From Deroplatys truncata (lineage: Eukaryota; Arthropoda; Insecta; Mantodea; Mantidae), in assembly GCA_030765065.1 (NCBI GenBank), contig CM060981.1, positions 225,501,152 through 225,565,151 on the forward strand: DNA of 64,000 nt, in the 5' to 3' direction. A model generated the notes under the pieces. That model did not search any database. It was not told where the DNA came from and saw only the letters and a program-made list of their open reading frames with translations. How positions within the stretch are numbered: the stretch's first letter is position 1; each line of letters starts with the position of its first letter. This document shows, one piece after another, positions 47,246 to 58,200 of the stretch. A program made the position numbers and the translations under genes.

Positions 47246-48099
47246 AAAATGTGACCTTAAAATCATTACACAAATTCGCAGTTTTTGTTTTTGATTCCTG
47301 TTTTGTAGTCCATGGTGTGAATCAAAACTTTTATCAGAAAGTCCCTTTCATGCAACTAAGGATTTGAGTTTCAAACCTTGTCTTATTTAAAACTTAAAAT
47401 TTTGACAAATGACCAAAAAAATACAAGAGCATTCTTAGAAAAATTTCTGAACTTTGTATGTTAACGTCGTGTATGTTTTCTGTGAAAAGAATAACCACTC
47501 AGTAGGTGGTTATTAGAAAATTAAAATTGAATAATTACAGTTTTGGAACTCATTTTGAAATGAAACAAGCTTTAAAATCAATAACATATAAAAAAGAACT
47601 TTTTGAAGTAACTTGGTGGACAAAAGCCTATCCGTTTACAGAGCGAATAAAACGATTTTATTTGTAAAAGTCAGGAGGGGAAGAGCATGTTAAATATGAC
47701 CACATAGTAGGGATCATTGAAGCTGCAGCATTCAGTAGAGATTTGGGTGATATTGAGTCTGTAGAGGTGAATGCATTCACCTTAATCCTCTTAGCTGTAA
47801 ATCATTATATTTGTACCTTGTGCAATGGTTCCCTCGGGTGAGGTTATGCATTGTAATAACGTTGTTGTACATGTTCTTGCAGCATGAAACTACAGCGTTG
47901 GGCGTTGGGACAGTTTTAAAACAGCATTTCAAGCGGATCCCAAAAGAACATTTTGCTGTGTACGATGATTTTTTTTTTATTTAACTCAACAACAGATAAA
48001 ATGGGCTGGATAAACAGGATAAAATATTGATATATTTTACTGCAAAACATATTCTGTGTGTGTGTGGCCTTTGAGCGGATTAGTTTCTACGCTGTAATC
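47246..48099. other. no gene recognised
   Basis: AT-rich spacer without recognisable repeats. Confidence 0.4.
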
Positions 48100-48370
48100 C
48101 ATATTTAAGCCTCTTTATATGTGTGTCGATTAAGGGCACTGATGTTTTGATGTTTAAATTTTAAAACTTGCCTAAGGCTCCTTTTATGCGTACCGCTTGA
48201 GCGTACTGATGCCTTTATTGTAAAGTATGCCTAAGGTTGCTTGTTTCTGTGCCGGTTAAATGTATTGACATCTTAATTTTAACTTAGCCTAAGGCTCCTT
48301 ATACGCGTATGTAGATTGAGAGCATTCCTATCTGGTTTTTAAAACTTTCTAAGGCTCCTTGTACAATGAG
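48100..48370. repeat. minisatellite, 58-60 bp period, ~5 units
   Basis: GCCTAAGGCTCCTT recurs at about 48171, 48230, 48288 and 48348, with a more diverged unit before. Units share GATTGAGNGCACTGATG-like wording. A single related unit is at 56328-56400. Confidence 0.75.
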
Positions 48371-48539
48371 TGTATGGAATATAATTCGCTGATATAATTC
48401 GCAATGGTTTATGCTGAAGAGGAAATTTTAAACCCCTCTGCCACGCTCAGTCCCACCCCTTGCATGGTTATACGAGGGGCATTATTTATATTTTGAGCCT
48501 AATAATTAAAACAAAGTAATTTCTGATTGAAAAATGCTT

Positions 48540-50511
48540 TATTGTTTTTCAAAATATTCTCCTTTTGCATCCGTTTGAACCATTTGAAAAAGCATTTATT
48601 CCGTCTTCTTGAGACACCTCCAAAACATGGTTTTTGAAGGCATCAACGGCTTCTTCTGCCAACGAAAATTGTTGCCCACGCAATTGAGGTGCTTAGAATA
48701 ATAACGGCAGATCCCAACTTAAGTTCATTTTGAGATAAATGTCACTTTCTATTTTTTTCCAAAGTGTGGAAAGTAGTTAATATAATGACTTGATATTTTC
48801 TGGGTATTTAAATTAAGGGATTTCAAGTCTATGTGCAAATTCTTGAACCATTGTGATTAATAGTTTTTCTGAGTTTGTGTTGTTTATTAGAACAAAAAAT
48901 ATACAAAACAGAGAAACTGGTGTAAAATTGACTTTTCTTTCATTTAACATCTTGAAATAGCTAATCCAGCTCTATTTCCAAATCTTCACAGTTTTCGTCA
49001 TTAACACCAGCTTGACGAAGACTCTTGTGAAAATCATGATAGATGGGTGGTATATATTTCAATAATTTCATCAGGTCATCGTATTTATATTTATTTCTTT
49101 ATCTTTCTCTGTTCACTGTGCTTCTGCTGTAACTTAAACAATAAAATATGTGAATTTTTACCTATTTTCCTAAAATTACCTTTTTTATACACTTCAGAGT
49201 TAGAATAACATAAACCAAATTTAAGAATCTCAGGGTTATCATGATCTACAACAATGGATGTAAAAGCAAAGGAGCACCATCAACATCTATGGACTTTTTT
49301 GTTACATACGATTTACCACTATTTATGCACAACTTTCTTCTGTTTAACACCCACTCAGTTGCCTTTCTCACTCGTTTCTTTCCATTTTTTTTTTTTTTGA
49401 GATTCAGGAATAACATTTGCTGACGGCGCCATATTCACTATCGTTCACTACAACGCCAAGAACGTGTAGCGGCCATAAAGTAAAGCACTCTTAGTTGGGA
49501 TATGTCATTTTTACGCTCGTTTTCACTACGGACAAATTTTAAAGATGGAAAACCAGAGCTTGTCATATCCCAATTCGTTTGATACTTCATCACATGAAAG
49601 GTAGATGGCAGCTGTACATGGTCATGCTTCTATCTCAAAATTCGATGTCGGTTGGGATATGCCGTTATTATTCTAAGCGCTTCAATTTATTCTTGATGTT
49701 CGGGGACAAAAAGAAGTCATTGGATGCCAAAACAGGACTGTTTGGCGGGTGACCCATCAATTCGATTTTTTTGAGCCTTCAAATGCTCTGTTAGATGAGA
49801 TGTGTGTGCGCTTGCAGTGCATTGATGAAGAACGATCTTCCGGCAAACAAATGGTTGTGTACCATTCGGCATTGACCGTTTTACGTTCCTCTAAAGGCAC
49901 CGTTGCCACATGGCCAGTTTTGCTGGAAAAGCAGGTGACAATTTCCTTCGAAGTGCTTCGAGTGCGAACAACTTTTGTTGGATTTTCTTCATCTTGTAAC
50001 ACCCATACAGACGACTGCTGTTTACGTTCCGGCTGATACGCATAGATCCATGATTAGTCACCTGTTACAATCTTATATACGTCGTTTGAGGCACCGCCAT
50101 TGTATTTCTTGAGCATTTTTGTACACCAATCGACACGAGCATCCTTTTGAGATTGCGTCAAATTATGTGGGATCAAATGAGAGCAAACCTTTTTCACGGC
50201 TAAACAATCATGCAATATTTTATAGATCTGGTGGAACTAATGCCTAGGGCTGACTCAATCTCGCAATATGTCGCATGATGATCTTTCATTATTAGTTTTT
50301 GCACAGCATCAATGTTTTCTGGCACAACAACTGATTTTGGAACTTCATAATTGAGCGAACGGCGGCCACGATTAAATTCGTTATACCAGCGTTTCATAGT
50401 GGCAAGGGATGGAGTTTCGTCGGCAAATGTAGAAGTTAGTTGATCGATGCACTCTTGGCTTGATAATCCACGTCGAAAGTCGTAATAAAGCATTGCCACG
50501 AACATTTTCAC
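48540..50511 (-). pseudogene. mariner transposase, interrupted
   Basis: On the minus strand from 50511 the frame reads MFVAMLYYDFRRGLSSQECI, then KRWYNEFNRGRRSLNYEVPK and VVVPENIDAVQKLIMKD, the two helix-turn-helix regions. Further on are QDEENPTKVVRTRSTSKEIV, GHVATVPLEERKTVNAEWYT and near 49830-49700, in shifted frames, ASAHTSHLTEHLKAQK and ASNDFFLSPNIKNKL. The reading then jumps the inserted element and resumes QQFSLAEEAVDAFKNHVLEV. The first catalytic segment is decayed and frame changes are present. It is not functional. Confidence 0.85.
48686..49682. mobile_element. unclassified DNA transposon, 997 bp, in the mariner gene
   Basis: It is flanked by CAATT at 48681-48685 and 49683-49687. 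Terminal inverted repeats are GAGGTGCTTAGAATAATAAC on the left and AAGCGCTTAGAATAATAACG as the complement of the right. Subterminal GTTGGGATATG-like motifs occur several times on the right (49495, 49550, 49655) and as ATCCCAAC on the left. On the minus strand at 49420-49240 a broken frame contains KKWKETSEK-like and NRRKLCINSGKSYVT-like pieces that may be transposase. The superfamily is not certain. Confidence 0.75.
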
Positions 50512-50699
50512 GAGTTAATTCCATGTTTTTGTTGACACAATTTTAAAGTTAGTGTAAACAAAACAAATGACGCTCTATTGACAAAATGTTTGAAGTAGAT
50601 TATGGCCAAAAATGTCAAATTTTCCATTGGAAACGTCAGATAGCACCTACAACATTCAGGGTTGCCAAGGCTCAAAATATAAATAGTTCCCCTCGTAGT

Positions 50700-51280
50700 A
50701 GGATGTGTTTATCGGAGGAGAAAACCTTCGCACTCGACCACTTTAATCTATTATGTCTACATCCTCCAGGAGGCAGGAATGAGATGAAGGAGCTGTAGGA
50801 GATCCCAGGACCACAGAGATGCGCAGAGGTCCCTATTATTTCCAATTTGATCAGTGGCGAGGAATCCAAAGAGGGCAACGCAGCGACCAAACGGGCGGGA
50901 CAGCTCATTCTGGAATTCACGGGGAGAAATCTTTCCAACGTGCGTGCATCTGTCCGGCACTGCCAGCACCGCAGGAGCTGAAAGCTGTAGCGTTTTGGCA
51001 GCTACTTCGTTGTGTTATCTCACCTGCGTCGTTGTATGGGTAGTCTTCAGGACTCGTAATCGTCGATATCAGTCAGGAAGCACTTCTCGTCGATCTCAGG
51101 GTCAACTGTCGGGGAATCGGCCTGAAATTCCCTACAGTTTTTGTCAGGGTAGGCTTGCAGGAGTGGCGACACCAGGATATCGTCTTGAAAGAAACACCGT
51201 TTTCACTTTTCTCACTCTTAGGCTAGAAGTCATGCAAGATTCATTGATATTCTTTAACACACGAGATTCTTTTTAGCACT
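50700..51280 (+). other. GC-richer segment with a 140-codon open frame
   Basis: The frame at 50854-51276 starts MARNPKRATQRPNGRD, has a hydrophobic stretch around residues 46-64 followed by the basic RTRNRR, and ends without a known domain. GC content is clearly above the flanks. There are competing frames on both strands, and a splice-site-like CAGGTGG or GTAAGT is not evident. It could be a host exon, a transposon fragment or a chance frame. No function is assigned. Confidence 0.25.
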
Positions 51281-52119
51281 TTCTTCCCACTATTGTCTCT
51301 TAGAACCCTAAAATTTGCTCCCGCTAGTTATTTAGTATCTCGGTGCTTTATCACCGTTCTTTAGATTAGTGCGAACTTTAAATAGTCACTTGACTAACAT
51401 TAACTCGTTTACGAGTTTGGATATAATTATCTCGAAAAACACAGTTAGCATATTATGTAAATTCTTCTACCTACATCACTTTATAATTGCATAATTGCGC
51501 CTTACTTATCAAATTTTGGAACTTAGCGTCCTTTTCTGACGTGTTACCTCAACGAAGAATCATGACAAACAGCCCCAAAACCACGCTCGCATTCACATAT
51601 AATAACGACTGCTCGCCTCCAAATTTCATACATGTCACTGCGTCTTCCTGTTTCCGTTGTTCTCGCACTTATTCTCCACGTTTATTAGTTCCTTGGTTAA
51701 AAATTCAAAGCCGAACTGTAAGAAATGTCCGTTACTTCCTAACGTCTGTTTACCCTTAAAGTTTGCCTCAAATCCACGAAGTACAAAAGAAGGTTTCGAT
51801 TTTTATGGCCCCCATGCTCGGAAAACATAACGGACAGTCTAAAAGAAGCTACTTTTATTTTTTTCTAAATCTTGCAGTTTTTCTTGTGCAATTACACCTT
51901 TATTTATTTAACAATATTATTGAAATTTAATACATATTTACAGCTTCTGAAGGGCTTTCGATTGATACAGTTTTTGATCCTATGGCTTTAAAATTATGGA
52001 CATTTATCAAATTGAATGTTAATTAATTATGAATAATTCCTAAACTATAAATATTACACAGTTACTATTTATGCATTCTTAATCAGGCAGAAATATCGCT
52101 ACAAAGCACACCTGAAAGG
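51281..52119. other. no gene recognised
   Basis: AT-rich. A 90-codon frame (51487-51759) on the plus strand is unrecognised. Confidence 0.35.
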
Positions 52120-52312
52120 TGAAATGGAGACGAAATGAGAGGAAATGGGTGAAGGAAGAGATCGTGGTAGAATGCACCAACCTTGCATTCGCCTTGAGGA
52201 TCAGGAGAAAACCACGAGAAACCTCATAGTCTGAGTGGGCAGCAATCGGAATTCGAACCCCGACCTCCCGAATACGGCCTCAGACGTTGTCACTCAAGCC
52301 ACCCCGCTCGGT
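52120..52312 (-). mobile_element. tRNA-derived SINE, family A
   Basis: On the minus strand it starts ACCGAGCGGGGTGGCTTGAG (A box), has GGGTTCGAATTCC-like GGGGTTCGAATTCCG (B box) and the body phrase CTCGTGGTTTTCTCCTG. Similarity to the copy at 1268-1459 extends through GTGGTAGAATGCACCA. Confidence 0.8.
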
Positions 52313-52399
52313 CTTAGCTATTGTACTCCCTTAATGTTTGTGTTACTCCCCCTTTGCCTTCGCTTCTGAGCCTGAAACCGTCCGGTTTTCATAATTTAA

Positions 52400-52640
52400 T
52401 GTTTGTGTGGCAAATGTTTTGAATCAAACCAATAAGAGACGGTCTGGTGTGGATCATCGTTGTAAAACATGCCTTCCAGCCACTCAGGTGGAATTTTACC
52501 GTACTCCTCCCTTTTCGCACTCACCTAGGTCTGACCTTACTCCATAACGTAATGCATGCTTGAATTCTAACCAATAAGAGTTTGGCTCAACCAGGGTTGG
52601 CGTGGAACGCAGATGGTATGGAGACTCCGTCAAATATTAA
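52400..52640. repeat. diverged direct repeat with CCAAT motifs
   Basis: AACCAATAAGAG occurs at about 52429 and 52565, each preceded by GAAT-like and followed by GGCTC or GGTCTGG wording, which suggests an old tandem duplication of about 136 bases. CCAAT boxes can be promoter elements, but no transcript start was identified. Confidence 0.4.
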
Positions 52641-52955
52641 ATACAGAAAAACACTATAGAAAACCAGAAGCATCGGTATGTTTCATTGCACTCGACATAC
52701 ATGTGCGGTTTGAGCACACTGATATTCTTATTACATTAACTGGCTTAATGATACCCATTTGCAAAATTTCTAAAATCGCCAATTTCAAATAGATCCAGCT
52801 AAAACTTTAATACAGCAATTAAATCTTAATGTAAAATATTTATCCAAAATTCCATACATGTTTTTCTTTATTCTATTTTATTTTACGTCACTTTAACTCC
52901 TTGTTCATATCACGACGGATCTGTTGGTGGATATCTCTTAGAACGATATGTGATG
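52641..52955. other. no feature recognised
   Basis: AT-rich spacer. Confidence 0.4.
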
Positions 52956-53135
52956 GACAGTTAGCCTTCTAGGTCTCATTCCTCTAGTCCCTAATTCATG
53001 CTGTGCAATTGTCATTAGGGTGTCGTCCAGTCTAACCACCGCCCTCAGACAGAAAGGCAGACAGTTAGCCTTCAAGGTCTCATCCCTGTAACCCCTGCTT
53101 CATGCATTAGTGTGCCGTCCAGTCTAACTGCTTAC
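52956..53135. repeat. tandem duplication, 104-bp period
   Basis: GACAGTTAGCCTTCTAGGTC at 52956 recurs as GACAGTTAGCCTTCAAGGTC at 53060, and both are followed by GTCCAGTCTAAC. Confidence 0.8.
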
Positions 53136-53194
53136 ATTGTCTGCATAGCATTCGCTATTACCGCTTAGTTTTCCTTTTACTATTGTTTTAGACT

Positions 53195-53362
53195 TAAGAT
53201 GGAACTTCGGGTCGTGGTATTAAATATCCAATTCGGCATTTACCTTGGCAACTGAGGAAAACCACGAAAAAACCTCAGACAGATTGGTCGACCCACGGGA
53301 TTTGAACCCGGAACTCCCCGAATGCGGCCACAGACTTTATCGCCTGAGCCATCCCGCTTGGT
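53195..53362 (-). mobile_element. tRNA-derived SINE, family A
   Basis: On the minus strand it starts ACCAAGCGGGATGGCTCAGG, a clear A box, and has CCGGGTTCAAATCCCGTGGG, a clear B box. This is the best-preserved Pol III promoter in the window. Its head adjoins the left end of R850 copy I within a few bases. Confidence 0.85.
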
Positions 53363-53366
53363 TACA

Positions 53367-54225
53367 TATTTTTACTTTCTCTACTACGTATAGTAAGTAG
53401 GGGAAGTATTGTATTCCATCCAAAAATTCGATACCCAGATTTCACCGGAAATACATGTTTTGGGACCCCCTGAATCCAAAAAAAAAGAATTTTTGGAAAC
53501 ATGTCCGTGTGTGTGTGTGTGTCTGTGTGTGTGTGTCGGTCTGTGAACAGCATAACTCAGAAACGAACAGTCGGATGAACACTTAACTTGGTATTTAGGT
53601 TCAGTATCTTCCAGAGATGCGACACGAAGGTTTTCAAGGAAATCCTCCACCCCAGATTACCCTTTACATGGAACATTTTTCGAAAATTTTAATTTTCTCA
53701 AAAATGGCTAACTATTTTGATTAAAATATCATATGTTTAAGATATTTTCATGACAAATGAAATGTATATCTCGAATTTTCTAGGAAAGTCTCCAAAAGTA
53801 TTCCCTTTGTGAACGACTTTTGCATAACTGGTAAACCGTAAGAGATAGATAAAATTTTACTACACAAAAAACGTATATCTCGTTAAAGTACACAATTTAT
53901 GTCATACACAGTTTTTTTGAGTGAACTGTTTTCGAGATATTGCTTGTTATTCCCTTAAATTTTCCAATATACTTTTTTTCAAATTCGTTATTCATTATTT
54001 TTGTCCTGGTAATGCAAAGAGAATGGAATACTACACATAGCAACCAGCTCTTAAAATATTTGACTATCGCTTAAAGGTTACCAATTCCCCTTGCATCTAC
54101 AAGAAAATTAGCAATAAGATTAACATCTCGATATGTCGATTAACATGAAGCATATGGAAAATAAGCGTTTGTAAAAATAGTTTTTACAAGGGTAGAGAAA
54201 GTCATGCGAGTGTAACATCAGATTT
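53367..54225 (+). repeat. repeat family R850, copy I
   Basis: Full-length, from ACTTTCTCTACTACGTATAG to GTAGAGAAAGTCATGCGAGT and AACATCAGATTTTTAAA. Its TG tract near 53507-53538 is interrupted by CTG. Among the copies it is one of the closest to A. Confidence 0.9.
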
Positions 54226-54825
54226 TTAAATTAGCTCCAAGGATGTCAATTGTTTTTATTATCCTTTTTATGTTTTGAAAACTTTGTTTAAATTAAATTG
54301 TTTTTAAACGTATATTTTATAGCTAGAGTCTTTAATACTATGTTAATAAATTCTGGAGATAAATTTATAACTATCCAATAAAATTATTTTTAAAGAAAAT
54401 AAGTGTTAAATATGAGATTTTAAATTTTACGTTTAAAAATTACGCAATATTAGTGTTATTGTTTAATAATTTCTTAACTGAAATGCTTTAACAAAAATTC
54501 ATCTCATCGTTTATTTGCCCATTGTATGGAACAATCTGAAAATGAGAATATGGTGACGAATTAGAATCCGGGAAGAAAGAGCTTAGAAATTATAACGCTA
54601 AAATTACACTGTTCCTGGTTTTATGGTGTTTAAAAGAAGTTAGTACACTCGCATCTACTTTTGCACCACAGTTTTTGGAGTATTATCTATAGCAAGGAGT
54701 AGGTATGTGTATCGTTATTTTACGAGCATGCAGTGGGGTTCTGTTTAACGTGCACAATTCTAGATTATTCACATATGAATATATAAATTGGAGCACTAGC
54801 TTTACTCTTCATCACTTATAACAAC
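54226..54825. other. no gene recognised
   Basis: Very AT-rich spacer. Confidence 0.4.
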
Positions 54826-55572
54826 CATGTTTAAATATAAAACTAAATAAAATCCTGTTTTTCACAATATTTCCAGGAAAAATATTTTAAAAGCAGTATA
54901 ATGTAAAACTGAAATATATTACACTTTTCACACTCAAAGGGGACACATTACTAGGCATTATTGGGGTCATCTGTCCAATCCAACTATACAACTAAATAAA
55001 ACACTGGTTGGCACAGTTTCTCCATGAAAATGTATGTTTAATATAATGTAAAACTGAGGTAAATTGTACCTTTTACTCTCAACGAGAATGGGTTTGCTAT
55101 AATTATTGTAATAATTTGTCGAATATCCATTCTTGTCCAATATCTGGTTTAGCCTCTAGATACTAAATCACTCGTCCACTGGGAACACTTATCAGGTATG
55201 AGAACATTTGCGGCCAGAGATCTTCCAGCATCGAAGGCTAAATCAAGTATTGGAAAAGAATGGAGATTGGACAGATTACTAAAATAATGTCTAGTAAATG
55301 TGTCCTCTTTGAGAGTAAAAAAAGTACAATTTACACTGGTTTTACGTTACATTGTCATTAAAAATACTTTTTCATGGAGAAATTGCACAAAACAGTGTTT
55401 TATTAGGTTGTATATTTAAACTGTATAGATGATTCCATTGATGCCAGTAAATGTGTTCTCTTTGAGAATAAAAAGTATAACGAATTTCAGTTTTATATTA
55501 TATTAGCATTAAAATATGTTTTCGTGAGATATTGTGTAAAATAAGGCTTTATTTATTATATATTTAAACATG
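54826..55572. mobile_element. foldback element with tandem-unit arms
   Basis: Left arm: two direct units of about 149 bases, starting with ACTAAATAAAAT near 54842 and ACTAAATAAAACA near 54991, each continuing to ATAATGTAAAACTGA and TCAA-rich wording. Right arm: two units in inverse orientation (55268-55425, 55426-55572), with TTTGAGAGTAAAAAAAGTAC and TTTGAGAATAAAAAGTATA. The outermost ends are CATGTTTAAATATA and its complement. The centre (55131-55267) is itself inverted: CTGGTTTAGCC against GGCTAAATCA. No coding sequence. The layout recalls Foldback elements. Confidence 0.75.
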
Positions 55573-57159
55573 ATTATTAAAAATTATGACGAGTAAATCT
55601 ATTGCTTAAAGATATATACTGTGGCGTATTAATAATTTGGGGGATTACATTATTGTTCTACATTGTCATTACCAGACACATTGTTGTTTACGCCACTCTT
55701 GGCTGGTAGCTCTACTAGATTCCGTGAGGAACGGACCGCATGTGTAAGCCGGACTTTGGATCGGTGGACATCTTCTCCCAGCTTCCATTTTTAATAATGT
55801 AGGAACCCCAAATAGTTGGGAAATAAATCTAGGAAAGTGTGAGTAGATTTGTGTTATGGATTTTGAACAGTAAAAACCCACGCCTTCCTCTTAACCTCCA
55901 CATCACGTCTCGGTCCTCCGCAGCCAAGTAAGAATACGTCCCATCAATTTACGTGCTGAGTACTCAAAATTAATTTAATTTTCATGTGAACTTTCAAGCC
56001 ATCTTCCCAGCATGTAACAATATTCATATGTGAATAATATAGAATTGTGCAGTAAAACAGGGCGCCACTGCATGCGCGTGAAGATAAACAGATACACACA
56101 CCTCCTCATTGCTATAGATACATACTCCACCTGTGAAGGCCTGTAGAATGCCACCCAAAGCTGCAGTGACGGCATAAATGGAAGCGAGTGTACATATTCA
56201 GCCCCTCCTTTGTCTTCTCTGCTCCTCTGCAATATTTTAACATTCCTGAGGCTTCTTTTGAATGGTTAAATGACACTAAAATCCCTATTATTTTTTCCTC
56301 GTACGAGAATGTACATTGTCTTCACTACAAACCTTGCTTAAGGCTCCTTATATATACGTTTGCAGGTTGAGGTTGACTCCTTATGTCTTTGGGTTTATAT
56401 CTTTCCTTCTTTCTGGTTGCTTGGATTTTACAAACCATGTCTCTCATTCCTTCTTTTCTTGTTTATGCACTTGAACTCTTTAAGTTGTGGTTTACGCCCA
56501 CACTTTTCCTTTGTTTCTTGCTTTGCTGTAGTTATTCTGGAAAATGCCGAAACACATAAAGTATGTCCATATGGTTATTGCAGGCAGTGAGGGCTAAATC
56601 GTTTTGGCAGCTTACGCTCTTTAGTTGATGCCAAATTTTCTTGGAGGTCGTGAACAACAATGAGATTCTACGGTGCAGAATAAAACAGATTTCTAAATAA
56701 ATCTGAAACAGCACGGACGAGAAAGAGATAAAACCAAACTTTATTTACTTTCGCTACCTTCCTCAAGGAAAGAGCGGAAAGCAAACAAGAGTAGCACCAG
56801 AAATACATTACAAAAGTTCTCTACAAACAAAGCTGACATAACGGCGAGATTCAGAGTCGTTGTCGCTACGTTTTTTTCTTGGGAAAAGACAGCAGTCGAC
56901 ACCTGCTGCTAGATAAGTTACTAAGGTGTTTTTAGAATACATTCAATTTTATATATTCTAGTTAACATTAGTGAATCCTGGTTTTAAAACGTAATGTGAC
57001 AGATATTGGAATCTACTTCCATTTTCTGCGGTAAGATTATTATAAATTTACCCTACAGTATATTCAGTCTTTAAACGTTATCAGATCTGTGAAGAATATA
57101 ATATGAACATATCCGCGAAGAAAATAAAAGTAATTGCATTTCGAGGCAAGGAACCAATA
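55573..57159. other. no gene recognised; one minisatellite-like unit
   Basis: Mixed AT-rich sequence. Short open frames at 55669-55881 and 55975-56232 (minus) and 56188-56590 (plus) are unrecognised. The stretch 55680-55760 is slightly GC-richer. A unit related to the 48.1-kb minisatellite lies at 56328-56400. Confidence 0.4.
56328..56400. repeat. single unit related to the 48.1-kb minisatellite
   Basis: CCTTGCTTAAGGCTCCTTAT followed by ATATACGTTTGCAGGTTGAG matches the wording and order of the units at 48171-48340. Confidence 0.55.
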
Positions 57160-57858
57160 ACAAAAAATCTGATGTGTTGCACTCATATGACTTTTTCTAC
57201 TCTTGTAGAAACTATTTTTACAAACGCTTATTCTTCGTCTAATTCTTGTTAATCGAGTCAAATCCTTTAACAGCTGACAGGTATTTGGAGCATTTTATTC
57301 TCTTTTTATGCCCAGGACTTAAAAAAACGAATAACAAATTCCCATTTGAGAAAAAGTATAATTATTAGAAAATTCAAACAAATAACAAGGAATATTTCGG
57401 AAATGGTTCACTCCACAAAAATAATGCATATGACATAAATTGTGTGTTTTAAAGAGCTCTATATTTTTGTGTAGAAGAGGTTTGATTATTTCTTACGATT
57501 TACCAGTTATGCAAAAGCCATTAAAAAGAACGGGACTTTTGGGAACATTCCCAGAAAATTCAAGATATAAATTTTATTTGTCATGAAAGTACCTTAAATA
57601 TATGATATTGTAATCAAAATAGTTAACCATTTTTATGAAAATAAATGTTTTCGAAAAGTGTCACGTGTAAATGGTACTCTTGGGTACGGGATTTTCTGGA
57701 AGCTCTCTGTATGCCATCTTTGAAAGATGCTGAACCTTAATACCAGATATTTCTGAAAGTGTTTTTATTCAGTGGGCCGGTGAAATCTGTTATTACATTT
57801 TTGGGTGGAATGCAATACTTCCCGTACTTACTATACGTGGTAGAGAAAGTAATAATAA
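57160..57858 (-). repeat. repeat family R850, copy J (internal loss)
   Basis: Reverse orientation, from the complement of the right end (CATATGACTTTTTCTACTC) to the complement of ACTTTCTCTACCACGTATAG. The region that carries the TG/CA tract in other copies is deleted. Confidence 0.8.
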
Positions 57859-58004
57859 TAACTAATCAAATATTAGAACCAGTGGACCTTCTCAGCTATT
57901 TAGGAAATTATTTTAATTATGCTTAAGAGAGCACTATTATTCCTACTCTGAGAAATAAAGGAAGATATTCAAAGTTGACATTTTATGAAGTAATGCTGTA
58001 CCTG

Positions 58005-58200
58005 TGTTATCGTACGATGTGAACTATGGAGGATAAAAAACGCAAGAAAAAAGTAAAGAAATTAGAAATGAAATTCTTAAGAGGAGCTAAAAGGTGACAC
58101 CTGATCATAAAAAAATTAAGAATTATGTGAAGAATTACATGTTCTTAATATTAATGATAAATTAAGAAATTGCAAGTTAAAATGGAAAGAATGGACGGAA
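58005..58200 (+). pseudogene. RTE-like LINE C-terminal remnant
   Basis: Across frames, RNEILRGAKR and then LHVLNINDKLRNCKLKWKEW match the end of insect endonuclease-reverse transcriptases (an L-N-I-F-N-L-N-D-K-L-E-like stretch before the H-L-x-R-M motif). Stops and shifts separate the pieces. Confidence 0.5.

Larger units (their letters stand above)
48473..50695 (-). mobile_element. mariner transposon split by another DNA transposon
   Basis: The ends are inverted repeats: CGAGGGGCATTATTTATATT on the left and the complement of CGAGGGGAACTATTTATATT on the right, continuing TTTGAGCC. TA flanks both ends. Without the 997-bp insert and one copy of its target duplication it is about 1.22 kb, normal for the family with small losses. 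Confidence 0.9.

Noticed and set aside
50854-51276. Single-pass membrane protein
   Set aside because: One hydrophobic stretch followed by arginines is not enough; competing frames and no homology by eye. Kept as an unassigned open frame.
53195-53362. Functional tRNA gene on the minus strand (also considered at 3585-3830, 3985-4205, 11066-11328 and 25680-25958)
   Set aside because: A and B boxes are good but stems are incomplete, and the same non-tRNA body follows in several copies, so they are SINEs.
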